NCBI RefSeq assembly: GCF_000938305.1
Contig: NZ_JYMT01000021.1
Span: forward strand, 408,734 to 472,733
Length of the DNA stretch: 64,000 nt
Reading direction: 5' to 3'
DNA from: Bradyrhizobium sp. LTSP885
GTDB lineage: Bacteria; Pseudomonadota; Alphaproteobacteria; Rhizobiales; Xanthobacteraceae
The notes under the pieces are model-generated. The model did not search any database, was not told the origin of the DNA, and saw nothing but the letters and a program-made list of their open reading frames with translations. The position numbers were made by a program, and so were the translations under genes. Below, in pieces: positions 1-9,739 of this stretch; positions within the stretch are counted from its first letter, which is position 1; each line of letters starts with the position of its first letter.

Positions 1-302
1 TGCCGGCTTCGCCGCATTTCTTCGCCGACCAGATCCGTCGCCGCGATGTCCTCGCAAGCTTCCGCGACGGCAAGCCGCCGGATTTTTCACGCGGCTTCTC
101 CAATCGCCCGCAATTGCGCGGCAGCGCCGAGCTCGCCGGTACCGAATATAGCGACGGCTGGGGTGCGCATTGTTACCTGCCGGGCGCAAAGCCAACCGAG
201 ACCGACCGCAGCTTTCGCGGCTGGGGTTGCGCCGAGGGGCTGGCCTGCCAGGTCGCTGGCCAAACCTCGCGCATGGGCATGTGCTTCATCAAAAGCCGGT
301 AG
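1..302 (+). CDS. C-terminal end of an unrecognised protein (partial)
   Basis: An open frame enters from before the window in frame 3 and stops at 300-302, giving about 99 residues. The tail is rich in Gly, Trp and Cys, with segments such as YSDGWGAHCYLP and GWGCAEGLACQ, and four Cys in the last 50 residues. I do not recognise the family. The overlapping frame-1 ORF in the same region has a less natural composition and is treated as a shadow. The reading is supported by the balanced residue composition and by GC-rich third positions. Confidence 0.55.
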   Translation, partial: PASPHFFADQIRRRDVLASFRDGKPPDFSRGFSNRPQLRGSAELAGTEYSDGWGAHCYLPGAKPTETDRSFRGWGCAEGLACQVAGQTSRMGMCFIKSR

Positions 303-386
303 CAAGTTGGCTTCTGGCGTCATCATTTGATGCTACACTGCCGGCCGCGACCAGGACTTGAACAGCCCTTGAGCGGAGACCGGCCG

Positions 387-551
387 ATGAGTGCTCCCGA
401 CCAGGACAAGCAGCGCAACCGTAAGATCGCGGAGAACGAGGCCGATCGGCAGGCCGTGAGCGCCGTGCGCGTCAGTAGCTGGGCGATAGCGGTCGCGGTC
501 ATCATCGGCGTCATCGTTGTCGCCATCGTCTGGGCCTGGCTGAAGCGCTGA
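387..551 (+). CDS. Small single-pass membrane protein
   Basis: A 54-residue protein with a charged hydrophilic N-terminus (MSAPDQDKQRNRK) and one transmembrane helix at about residues 29-50 (WAIAVAVIIGVIVVAIVWAW), ending WLKR. The start at 387 is preferred over an upstream in-frame ATG at 327, because GGAG lies about 9 nt upstream and the extra N-terminal residues look non-coding. Topology is probably N-in. Function unknown; such short proteins are common in this group. Confidence 0.6.
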   Translation: MSAPDQDKQRNRKIAENEADRQAVSAVRVSSWAIAVAVIIGVIVVAIVWAWLKR

Positions 552-554
552 ACG

Positions 555-700
555 CTTACCTCGCCACGCTTGCGGGGAGAGGTCGGATTGCATCGCAGAC
601 GCAATCCGGGTGAGGGGTACAGGTCTATCGAAGCATATTGCTCGCGGAGGAGAGCCCCTCACCCCAATCCTCTCCCCGCAAGGGCGGGGCGAGGGAGAAC
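555..700. repeat. Large imperfect intergenic inverted repeat
   Basis: The left arm around 559-616 contains CTTGCGGGGAGAGG and GGGTGAGGGG. The right arm around 655-697 contains the complementary CCCCTCACCCC and CCTCTCCCCGCAAGG. An inner perfect stem GGATTGC/GCAATCC sits at 585-591 and 601-607. The element lies between the small membrane protein and the convergent CoA-transferase, so it may also act as a bidirectional transcription stop. It resembles the dispersed palindromic repeats of Bradyrhizobium genomes. Confidence 0.7.
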
Positions 701-722
701 AGGCAGCATTAGCTTGACGTGA

Positions 723-1928
<1,206 letters not shown>

Positions 1929-2040
1929 CGTGCCGTCGCTCCCGTGCGCTTGTTGGTCTTTTTCCGGTGGCTGGAATTACCGCGTGCGATGATCCCGATC
2001 GAGCCGCTATTTGACCTATGTCAGGGGTGTGGCGCAACGG

Positions 2041-2124
2041 CGTCATTCCGGGGCGATGCGAAGCATCGAACCCGGAATCTCGAGATTCCGGGTCTGGTGC
2101 TCGCGCACCATCCCGGAATGACGG
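2041..2124. repeat. Palindromic intergenic repeat, family A (copy 1)
   Basis: Outer arms GTCATTCCGGG and CCCGGAATGAC enclose three smaller hairpins: CGATGC/GCATCG, the perfect palindrome around CCCGGAATCTCGAG, and TGGTGC/GCACCA. A second copy with the same arms and order lies at 17821-17921. The element sits just downstream of putA. Confidence 0.85.
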
Positions 2125-2133
2125 TGGATATCG

Positions 2134-5100
2134 TTACTCCATCCCCGCCATCAGCGCCGCATTGCCGCCCGCGGCGGCGGTATTGATCGTCACCGTCTGT
2201 TCGGTGGCGAAGCGCGCGAGGTAATGCGGGCCGCCGGCCTTCGGGCCGGTGCCGGAGAGGCCGCTGCCGCCGAACGGCTGCACGCCGACCACGGCGCCGA
2301 TCATGTTGCGGTTGACGTAGATGTTACCGACCTGCAAGCGGTCGATCACGTCCTCGACCGTGTCGTCGATGCGGGAGTGGATGCCAAGCGTCAGCCCAAA
2401 TCCGGTCGCCTCGATCGCCGTCAGAACCTCGCCGAGTTTGTCGGCCCGGTAGCGCACCACATGGAGGATCGGACCGAACACTTCTTCCGTGAGTTGGGCG
2501 GCGTCAGACAGTTCGAAGATATGCGGCGCGACGAAATTTCCGGCCGGCGCCTCGCCGGCGAAATGCACGCGCGCCTGCTTTTTCATCCGCGCGATATGCG
2601 CGTCCAGACGCTGCTTTGCCTCGACATCGATCACCGGCCCAACATGCGTGGACGGATCCGAGGGATCGCCGAGCTTCAATTCGCGCGCCGCACCCGCGAT
2701 CATCTCGATCATGCGGTCGGCGACGTCGTCCTGCACGAACAGCAGCCGCAGCGCCGAGCAGCGCTGGCCTGCCGAACGGAAAGCCGACATCACGACGTCG
2801 TCGGCGACCTGTTCCGGCAGCGCGGTCGCGTCGACGATCATCGCATTGATGCCGCCGGTCTCCGCGATCAGCGGCACAATCGGGCCGTCCTTGGCCGCCA
2901 GCGTCCGGTTGATCGCGCGCGCAACCTCCGTCGAGCCGGTGAAGACGACGCCGGAGACCTGCTTGTGTGCGACCAGCGCCGCGCCGATCGCACCATCGCC
3001 CTGGACGAGGTGCAGCGCTGACGCCGGCACGCCGGCCTCATGCAGTAGCCGGATAGCCTCGAGCGCGACCAGCGGCGTCTGCTCGGCCGGCTTTGCGATC
3101 ACCGGGTTGCCGGACATCAGCGCGGCAGTGACCTGGCCCAAAAAGATCGCCAGCGGGAAATTCCACGGCGAGATCGCGACGAAAGCGCCGCGACCGCGCA
3201 ACGTCAGGACGTTGTTCTCGCCCGTCGGGCCAGGCATCGTATCGCCGGCGCCGAACAGTTTCCGCCCGAGTGCCGCGTAGTAGCGGCAGAAATCAGTCGC
3301 CTCGCGCACTTCCGAGAGCGCGTCGTCGAGCGTCTTGCCGCCCTCGCTCTGCAACAGCGCAATGAAATGCGCGCGACGCTGCTCCAGCAGGTCCGCGGCC
3401 TTGTCCAGGATGTCGGCGCGGCGTCCGGCCGGCATTGCGTTCCAGGCCTTGAAGCCGCGGCGTGCTTCGGCGACGGCTGCATTGGCCTGGTCCAGTGTGA
3501 ATGCGGTGACCGTGTGAGGCGTTACCGTCTCGGCGGCAATCGCCGATGTAACCCTCTCGAGCGCGGCGCGGTCGCCGAACTCGATACCGCGCGAATTCTC
3601 GCGCTGCGGCCGATAGAGATCGGCCGGCAGCGGAATCTCGGGATGACCGGCGTTGCCGTCAGTGCCGATGATCTCGGCGGGGCGGCGCAAGAGGCTTACG
3701 ATCGGCACCTTGTCGTCGGCTGCGAGCGCGACGAAGGAGGAGTTGGCGCCGTTCTCCAGCAGCCGCCGCACCAGATAGGCGAGCAGGTCGCGATGGCTGC
3801 CGACCGGCGCATAGGTGCGATAGGCGATCTCCGGCCTGTCGTCGCTGAGTTGCGCATAGAGCGCTTCGCCCATGCCGTGCAGGCGCTGGAATTCGAAGCT
3901 CGTGGCATCGTCGGCTAGTTCGAGGATGGTCGCGACCGTCAGCGCGTTGTGGGTGGCGAATTGCGGAAACAGCCGCGGCCGCAGCGCGAGCAGTTTTCGC
4001 GCGCAGGCGACGTAGTTCAGATCGGTCATCGCCTTGCGGGTGAAGACCGGATAGCCGTCGAGGCCGCGCTCCTGCGCGCGCTTGATCTCGGTGTCCCAAT
4101 AGGCGCCCTTGACCAGGCGCACCATCATTTTCCGGTTGAGGCCACGCGCCAGCGCATCGACGTAATCGATCACCTCAGCGGCGCGCTTCTGATAGGCCTG
4201 GATTGCGAGGCCAAAGCCGTTCCAGCCGGCGAGCGACGGCTCGGCGAAGGCGGCAGCGAGCACGTCGAGCGACAGTTCCAGCCGGTCGGCCTCCTCGGCA
4301 TCGACGGTGAAGTTGAGGTCGAATGCCTTGGCGCGACGCGCCAGATCGACCAGGCGCGGCACCAACTCGGTCATCACCCGCGCGCGGCTCACCGCCTCGA
4401 AGCGTGGATGCAGTGCGGACAGCTTGACGGAGATGCCGGGACGTTCGGGCAGGGGACGCGAGCCGGCCGCGTGACCGATCGCCTCGATCGCGCGGGCGTA
4501 GGATTCGAAATAGCGCTGGGCGTCGTCGGCGGTGCGGGCGCCCTCGCCGAGCATGTCGAAGGAATAGCGCGGGGCGCGGTCCGAACGCGATTGCGCGCGC
4601 GCCAATGCCGCCGCGATGGTCTCGCCGAGCACGAAATGGCTGCCCATCAGCCGCATCGCCTGCCGGGTCGCTGCGCGCACCGCCGGCGCGCCGAGCCGCT
4701 TGGTCAATCGTCCGATCGTGCCCTGCGGCGTCTCGCCAGGCTGGATCACCCGCGCCGACATCCCGAGCGCCCAGGCCGATGCGTTGACCAGGAACGCGCT
4801 CGACTTGGTCTCATGATGGACGAAGTCGCCCTGGCCGAGCTTGTCCTCGATGAATTGGTCGGCGGTGCGGGCATCAGGCACCCGCAGCAGGGCCTCCGCC
4901 AGCACCATCAGCGCCAGCCCCTCCTTGGTCGAGAGCGCGAACTCGCGCAGCATGTCCTCGACCCCGCCGAACCGATCGTCATTGGCCCTGATCGCTTCGA
5001 TCAGCCGCGTCGCGGTGCGATCGATCCGTACCTCCCGGTCCGCGTCTAGCCCGGCATCCTGCAGCAGGCGGGCGGCGATAGCGGCATCATTGGGCGCGTA

Positions 5101-5142
5101 GGGTGGGCTGAACAGGGGCGGGAGGCGATCGGCGTCTGGCAT
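2134..5142 (-). CDS. putA: Bifunctional proline dehydrogenase / L-glutamate gamma-semialdehyde dehydrogenase PutA
   Basis: PutA oxidises proline to glutamate with FAD and NAD in one channelled enzyme. The 1002 residues contain the proline dehydrogenase barrel (about 150-480, with LVKGAYWDTEIKRAQ near 345) and the aldehyde dehydrogenase module (about 500-990). The latter shows ISPWNFP near 658, FTGSTEVA near 735, catalytic Glu at about 761 in ETGG and catalytic Cys at about 795 in SAGQRCSA. The N-terminal ribbon-helix-helix of enteric PutA is absent, as in the roughly 999-residue Bradyrhizobium enzyme, so repression must come from elsewhere. ATG 5142 is chosen because AGAAGGA lies 7 nt upstream; a TTG 18 nt earlier is less likely. 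The divergent Lrp-type gene is the probable regulator. Confidence 0.96.
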   Translation of the reverse strand: MPDADRLPPLFSPPYAPNDAAIAARLLQDAGLDADREVRIDRTATRLIEAIRANDDRFGGVEDMLREFALSTKEGLALMVLAEALLRVPDARTADQFIEDKLGQGDFVHHETKSSAFLVNASAWALGMSARVIQPGETPQGTIGRLTKRLGAPAVRAATRQAMRLMGSHFVLGETIAAALARAQSRSDRAPRYSFDMLGEGARTADDAQRYFESYARAIEAIGHAAGSRPLPERPGISVKLSALHPRFEAVSRARVMTELVPRLVDLARRAKAFDLNFTVDAEEADRLELSLDVLAAAFAEPSLAGWNGFGLAIQAYQKRAAEVIDYVDALARGLNRKMMVRLVKGAYWDTEIKRAQERGLDGYPVFTRKAMTDLNYVACARKLLALRPRLFPQFATHNALTVATILELADDATSFEFQRLHGMGEALYAQLSDDRPEIAYRTYAPVGSHRDLLAYLVRRLLENGANSSFVALAADDKVPIVSLLRRPAEIIGTDGNAGHPEIPLPADLYRPQRENSRGIEFGDRAALERVTSAIAAETVTPHTVTAFTLDQANAAVAEARRGFKAWNAMPAGRRADILDKAADLLEQRRAHFIALLQSEGGKTLDDALSEVREATDFCRYYAALGRKLFGAGDTMPGPTGENNVLTLRGRGAFVAISPWNFPLAIFLGQVTAALMSGNPVIAKPAEQTPLVALEAIRLLHEAGVPASALHLVQGDGAIGAALVAHKQVSGVVFTGSTEVARAINRTLAAKDGPIVPLIAETGGINAMIVDATALPEQVADDVVMSAFRSAGQRCSALRLLFVQDDVADRMIEMIAGAARELKLGDPSDPSTHVGPVIDVEAKQRLDAHIARMKKQARVHFAGEAPAGNFVAPHIFELSDAAQLTEEVFGPILHVVRYRADKLGEVLTAIEATGFGLTLGIHSRIDDTVEDVIDRLQVGNIYVNRNMIGAVVGVQPFGGSGLSGTGPKAGGPHYLARFATEQTVTINTAAAGGNAALMAGME

Positions 5143-5257
5143 TGGCGGTTCCTTCTGCAATCACGGGAACACCTACGCGCTCATGAACCGTAGTTCGATA
5201 GACAAATTAGCAGGTTTGCCTTAGAAGATAAGGATAAACTCGAGATATTCCGGATAT
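5143..5257. promoter_or_regulatory. Divergent putA / Lrp-type regulator control region
   Basis: This 115-nt gap separates putA and the Lrp-family gene, which are transcribed away from each other. It is clearly AT-richer than its surroundings around 5195-5257 (for example TTAGAAGATAAGGATAAA), as expected for a promoter and Lrp-type binding region. No single exact operator could be defined by eye. Confidence 0.5.
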
Positions 5258-5722
5258 ATGACAGATATTGACAAGATAGACCGCAAAATCCTCTCTATTT
5301 TGCAAGGAGATGGCCGGATCGCCAATGTCGAGCTGGCGGAGCGCATCGGATTGTCGCCCACTTCGGTCGGCGAGCGGCTGAAGCGGCTGCAGCGCGACGG
5401 CTTTGTCGAGGGCTATGGCGCACGGCTCAATCCGCATTTGCTCGGGCTGGGCTTGCTGGTGTTCGTCGAAGTGTTGCTCGACAAGACCACGCCCGACGTG
5501 TTCGAGCGGTTCGCAAAGGCGGTCCAGACCGCACCGGAAGTGCTGGAGTGCCACATGGTGGCCGGCGGCTTCGACTATCTGGTCAAGGCGCGGGTCGCCA
5601 ACATGACGGCCTATCGCCGGTTCCTCGGCGAAACCCTGCTGGCGTTGCCGGGCGTGCGCGAGACGCGAACCTACGCCGTGATGGAAGAAGTCAAGCGCGA
5701 CGCGCCGCTGCCGGTCGGCTGA
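5258..5722 (+). CDS. putR: Lrp/AsnC family transcriptional regulator, probable PutR
   Basis: A 154-residue feast/famine regulator. The N-terminal winged helix-turn-helix covers residues 5-55 (DRKILSILQGDGR, then VELAERIGLSPTSVGERLKRL). The C-terminal ligand-binding RAM domain covers about 65-145 and includes the typical AGGFDYLVKARVANM. It is divergent from putA with a 115-nt shared control region. In related Rhizobiales an Lrp-type PutR activates putA in response to proline, so the same role is inferred here from position and family; binding has not been shown. Confidence 0.88.
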   Translation: MTDIDKIDRKILSILQGDGRIANVELAERIGLSPTSVGERLKRLQRDGFVEGYGARLNPHLLGLGLLVFVEVLLDKTTPDVFERFAKAVQTAPEVLECHMVAGGFDYLVKARVANMTAYRRFLGETLLALPGVRETRTYAVMEEVKRDAPLPVG

Positions 5723-5813
5723 GATCGTCGTGATGTGATCTACAGCCATGCGTCGGGCGTATTGGCATCTCGATCCGCCCGCGCTAATTCTGCTGCCAGT
5801 TGGGGCAGTGACA

Positions 5814-6464
5814 ATGAAAGACGCCGATCAGCCGATAAGAGCGGGGCGGGCCGCATTCGCTGGCGCAGTTGCTGCCATCGTTCTGTCGTTGCCATTGGTC
5901 ACGACTGCCGCCGCAGCCGAGCTCAGCGCCGGTCAGGCGCAGCTTTATTCCTCGGTCACGATCTATCCACCATCGGCAACGACGATGACGGTCTGCTACG
6001 GCTTCGTTTGCCGGCGCCGCGAGATGCTCAACTTCACCGCTGGCGACAAGGCGGCGCTGAGCAGGATCATGGCTGGCGGCCGCGCCAACGCCGCGGCCGA
6101 GCGCGCCGCGGTGCAGAAGGCGGTGATCTGGCTCGACCGCCACATGGGACCGATCCTCGGCACCGACAAGCGCGTGGAGAAAGCGGACTTCCGCGCCAAC
6201 GACGACAAGCACAATTACGATTGCTGGGACACCACCCGCAACACCACCAGCCTGATGCTGGTGATGCAGGCGTGGAACCTGTTCAGGTTTCATGATGTCG
6301 GTGATCCCCATTATCGCGGATTTCACCTGATGCAGACGCCGCACAACACCGCTGTCCTGGTCGAGCGCGCGACCAAGGTGGAATGGGCGGTCGACCTCTG
6401 GCCGCGCGGCTATCTGCAGCCGCCTGACGTCATGACCGTCGCCCAATGGGTGACGGAAGATTGA
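5814..6464 (+). CDS. Putative secreted protein of unknown function
   Basis: About 216 residues with an N-terminal signal-like segment (hydrophobic core AGAVAAIVLSLPLVTTAAAA, likely cleavage after AAA near residue 37). The mature part has four Cys (VCYGFVC and YDCWDTTRN) that could form disulfides, and a conserved-looking HNTAVLVERATKVEWAVDLWP segment near the C-terminus. I do not recognise the family. ATG 5814 is preferred over an in-frame start at 5748, because it places the signal peptide near the N-terminus. It precedes the TPR gene on the same strand with a gap of about 100 nt. Confidence 0.6.
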   Translation: MKDADQPIRAGRAAFAGAVAAIVLSLPLVTTAAAAELSAGQAQLYSSVTIYPPSATTMTVCYGFVCRRREMLNFTAGDKAALSRIMAGGRANAAAERAAVQKAVIWLDRHMGPILGTDKRVEKADFRANDDKHNYDCWDTTRNTTSLMLVMQAWNLFRFHDVGDPHYRGFHLMQTPHNTAVLVERATKVEWAVDLWPRGYLQPPDVMTVAQWVTED

Positions 6465-6562
6465 ACTGCTGAATTCCGCTGCCGCGCCGCCCGCGCCGTG
6501 GCGTTGCACCCGCATTGATTGTAGGGATACAAAAAGCGCTCAATCGGTGCCGGGGCCGGGAC

Positions 6563-8656
6563 ATGCAGTCACACGTGAGCTGTTTTGATACCGCGACGCG
6601 CGGCGCTTATCTCCATCTGTTTCTGGCTGGCGTGCTGCTGCTGTTGTCCACGGTATCGATGCCGGCGCACGCCGGCGACCTCGAGGATTGCAATGGGCCG
6701 GCGCAGGACAAGGTCGAGGCGGCCTGTTCGACCATCATCGACGATGCCGCGCGCTCCGCGGAGGACCGGACCAAGGCCCTCGCTGGCCGCTCGCGCTTCT
6801 ATGTCGGCCGCGGGAAAGCCGATCAGGCACTTGGTGATGCCGAGGCCGCGCTGCAACTGAATCCGCAATTCGTGCCGGGGTTGCTCGCGCGGGGCTACGC
6901 GCGGCAGCGCAAGGGCACCCTCGATCAGGCCCGTGCCGATTTCGACCGCGCTATCGAGCTCGAGCCGAAGAACGCGATCGCCTTCCTGGCGCGCGGCAAT
7001 CTGCGCAACGACCAGCGCGCCTGGACGGAGGCACTTGCGGATTTCGACCAGGCGATCGCGTTGCGCCAGGATATCCCTGCTGCCTATGTCGGGCGGGCGC
7101 GAGCGCATGTCGAAGCCGCGCAGCTCGATGCAGCGCTGTCCGACGTCAATACGGCGCTCGCGATCAATCCGAACACCCAGAACGCATTCTACTGGCGCGG
7201 TCAGGCCTATCGCCGCAAAGGCGACGTCGATCACGCGATCGAGGATTTTTCGCGCGCGGTCGCGCAGGCGCCGCAGACCGAGCGCAACGCCTATTTCGCG
7301 CGTGCCCAGCTCTACAGCGCCAAGGGAGATTACGTGCGGGCCATTGCCGACTTCGACAAATTGCTGTCGTTCATTCCCGACAACAAGGAGGTCCAGCAGC
7401 AGCGCCAGCAGGCGGTGGCCATGCAGGCCGAACTGGCCAAGGCCGGCACCACGACCACGCCCGCGCCGTCACCGGCCGCACCGGTTCAGGCGGCACCTGC
7501 CGCTCCGATAGCCCCGCCGACCGCGCCGGTCACGGCGTCGACCAACCAGCAGATCGACCAGGCCAAGCAGTTCCTTGCGCAGCACAATTATGCGAACGCT
7601 ATCGTTCCCCTCAGCCAGGTGCTGGCAGGCGATCCTCGCAACGAGCCGGCGCTGCGGCTGCGAGTCGTGGCCTATACCGGGCTCGGCCGGCGCGCGGAAG
7701 CGCGCAACGACATCAACGACCTGCTCAAGCTCAAGCCGAACGACGCGCCGTTGATCGCTTTTCGCGCGATCATCGCGGTGGGACTTCGGCAGTTCGACGA
7801 CGCGATGGCCGACGCGGCGCGCGCCATTGCGCTGGATCCAAACAATGCGATGGCTTATCTCGGCCGCGGCATGGCCAAGGCAGGCACCGGCAAGGCGCAG
7901 GATGCGCTTGCCGACTACGATCATTCGATCGCGCTCAACGCCAAGGATTCGCTGGCCTTCACCGAGCGTGGACTCGCCTATGTCAGCCTCAACCAGACCG
8001 ACAAGGCGATGCTGGATTTTGACCAGGCGCTGGCACTCTCACCGACCAACCTGCTGGCGAAATCCTGGCGCGGACTGGCGCTGATGTTGAAGGGCCGCAC
8101 CGACGAGGGGCTGGTCGACATCAACGGCGTGCTGGAACGTATCCCCACCGACCCGACGGCGCAGCTCGGCCGGGCGCTTGCGATGTTGACCTCGGCCCAG
8201 TACGACCGCGCCGTGGCGGCGTTCGGCCAGATTATCGACAAGGTGCCCGCCGATCCTTTCGCGCACGTGCTGCGGGCGCGGGCCTATCTCGGTCTGAAGA
8301 AGACCGACGACGCCATGAAGGATCTGAATTTCGTCCTGGCGAGCCGGCCGGATTATCACGACGCGTTGACGCTGCGCGGCATCGCCTGGTCGGCGCAGCG
8401 CGACTACGCCAAGGCGGTCGAGGATCTCGACCGCTCGATCGCGCAGAAGGAAACCGTGGAGAGCCTGTTCGCCCGTGCCAAGGCGCACGAGGCGCTTAAC
8501 CACCCCGGCAAGGCGACCGACGATTTCCGCAAGGCGACGCTGCTTGCGCCGTCGAGCGTGTTCGACGTGCTGGCGCAGGCGGAGTCCAAGCGCAAGATCC
8601 AGGAATTGTCGAAGAAAGTGCCGTGCGGCTCCGGCCAGGGCGGTACCTGCCTCTGA
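6563..8656 (+). CDS. Exported tetratricopeptide-repeat (TPR) protein
   Basis: About 697 residues beginning with a signal peptide (AYLHLFLAGVLLLLSTVSMPAHA), followed by a first block of TPR units to about residue 290. A Pro/Ala-rich linker (about 300-335) comes next, and then a second long TPR block to about 680. Repeats show the usual pattern, for example AIELEPKNAIAFLARGNL and ALALSPTNLLAKSWRGLA. The product is predicted periplasmic and probably a scaffold for protein-protein contacts; no enzymatic domain is seen. ATG 6563 is chosen since the signal peptide then starts near the N-terminus; an in-frame TTG at 6515 is the alternative. Confidence 0.85.
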   Translation: MQSHVSCFDTATRGAYLHLFLAGVLLLLSTVSMPAHAGDLEDCNGPAQDKVEAACSTIIDDAARSAEDRTKALAGRSRFYVGRGKADQALGDAEAALQLNPQFVPGLLARGYARQRKGTLDQARADFDRAIELEPKNAIAFLARGNLRNDQRAWTEALADFDQAIALRQDIPAAYVGRARAHVEAAQLDAALSDVNTALAINPNTQNAFYWRGQAYRRKGDVDHAIEDFSRAVAQAPQTERNAYFARAQLYSAKGDYVRAIADFDKLLSFIPDNKEVQQQRQQAVAMQAELAKAGTTTTPAPSPAAPVQAAPAAPIAPPTAPVTASTNQQIDQAKQFLAQHNYANAIVPLSQVLAGDPRNEPALRLRVVAYTGLGRRAEARNDINDLLKLKPNDAPLIAFRAIIAVGLRQFDDAMADAARAIALDPNNAMAYLGRGMAKAGTGKAQDALADYDHSIALNAKDSLAFTERGLAYVSLNQTDKAMLDFDQALALSPTNLLAKSWRGLALMLKGRTDEGLVDINGVLERIPTDPTAQLGRALAMLTSAQYDRAVAAFGQIIDKVPADPFAHVLRARAYLGLKKTDDAMKDLNFVLASRPDYHDALTLRGIAWSAQRDYAKAVEDLDRSIAQKETVESLFARAKAHEALNHPGKATDDFRKATLLAPSSVFDVLAQAESKRKIQELSKKVPCGSGQGGTCL

Positions 8657-8820
8657 CGTTCACAGACGTCGCGCGCGTCTCCGTGCGGCCGTCAAAACTC
8701 AACGTCACGGCGCGCAGGCGCTGTGCCCGCCCCGCCGAACGTCACCCTCTCTGGTTTGGTGGATCGGCCCCACCCCCGGATGGCGTCCGAGAGTGCGCCG
8801 TTGGGTCTGGCGCTGACGCG

Positions 8821-9021
8821 CTAGACCTTCAGGTTTTCGGCTGAACTCTTGCCGCGATTTGCAACCTCGTCGTACTCGACCGTCTGGCCTTCATTGAGCG
8901 ACTGAAGGCCAGCCTTCTGAACTGCTGAAATATGCACGAAAATGTCTTTGCCGCCCGATGCGGGCTGGATGAAACCATAACCCTTGGTCGGGTTGAACCA
9001 CTTCACTGTACCTTTGGGCAT
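8821..9021 (-). CDS. cspA: CspA-family cold-shock protein
   Basis: A 66-residue single cold-shock domain. It begins MPKGTVKWFNPTKGYGFI and carries RNP1 (KGYGFI) and RNP2 (DIFVH), the nucleic-acid binding motifs of this RNA chaperone family. Length and start are canonical, with CGGAG about 9 nt upstream of ATG 9021. The upstream in-frame extension to 9270 is non-coding. It is a single-gene unit; family members respond to cold or other stress, but its own regulation cannot be read here. Confidence 0.95.
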   Translation of the reverse strand: MPKGTVKWFNPTKGYGFIQPASGGKDIFVHISAVQKAGLQSLNEGQTVEYDEVANRGKSSAENLKV

Positions 9022-9327
9022 TCCAGTCGTCTCCGCGGAATCAATCGAAATCAGACCCGCCGATCCCCGCACAAACCGGCTTGTCCGTACTGAGCAGGAT
9101 AGCAGTTTGCAAAAAGCTGGGTAGATCAAACGATGGTGTGTTTTTGCCCGGAAACCCCCGGCTTTGCGGGACTCCGGTGCCGACCTGCCTGTTTCGTGGT
9201 CAATTGATGCGTCGCAAAATCGGACGGTTTCCGGCGCCAAGTGGCTCCGAAGGTCGCTCTTGCGTAACAACGAAAAGCCCCGGCCGCGTCGGCGACCGGG
9301 GCGTTTCGATCGAGCCGGAAGGTTCGA
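9022..9327. other. Gap between cspA and the Gly-rich secreted protein gene
   Basis: This 306-nt stretch holds the upstream region of cspA (minus strand) and, at 9273-9302, the terminator of the next gene. A TGCTATCCT element about 75 nt upstream of the cspA start could be an extended -10 box, but no convincing -35 was seen. No coding potential is apparent. Confidence 0.5.
9273..9302 (-). terminator. Rho-independent terminator of the Gly-rich secreted protein gene
   Basis: Stem GCCCCGG (9277-9283) pairs with CCGGGGC (9296-9302), with a partly paired loop. On the minus strand it is followed by TTTT. It lies about 25 nt after the stop at 9328. Confidence 0.8.
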
Positions 9328-9576
9328 TCAGTACGCGCAGACATTCACGGTGCGATAGCGATAGCCGTAGGGCGTCGGCACCAGGCGGGTGACGTAGCAG
9401 CCGGTATCGACGAAGCCGACGCCAACGCCGAAGCCCGGGCCCCAGTGATGATGCCAACCGCCGCCGCCCCAGCCGCCGCCCCAGCCGAACGGCTTGGCGG
9501 AGGCAGCAGTCGGTGTAAGTGCGACGGCGGCGAGGGTGGCGGCAGTGGCGAGAGCGAGAGTGACTTTGCGGAACAT
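9328..9576 (-). CDS. Small secreted glycine/tryptophan-rich protein
   Basis: An 82-residue protein with a clear signal peptide (FRKVTLALATAATLAAVALT, cleavage near ASA at about 28). The mature part is Gly/Trp/His-rich (FGWGGGWGGGGWHHHWG), followed by a short tail with two Cys (TGCYVTRLVPTPYGYRYR and VNVCAY). This pattern is common in Bradyrhizobium secreted proteins of unknown role. The start at 9576 is supported by a strong GAAGGAG 6 nt upstream, against an ORF start at 9636. A terminator follows directly. Confidence 0.75.
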   Translation of the reverse strand: MFRKVTLALATAATLAAVALTPTAASAKPFGWGGGWGGGGWHHHWGPGFGVGVGFVDTGCYVTRLVPTPYGYRYRTVNVCAY

Positions 9577-9739
9577 GGTGGTCTCCTTCAAATGCGCGTT
9601 GAGCTCTGTCGCGGCGCGGGTTGCAGTGTTACCCATCGTCCGTCAGTCGCCCCCTCGCGAGCGCGGGTTCGAGCTCAGTTGCTGAACGCCCATTCAGGTG
9701 TGCGGCAGATCACAGTCGGTGGCAGCGGCGCCGAACCTG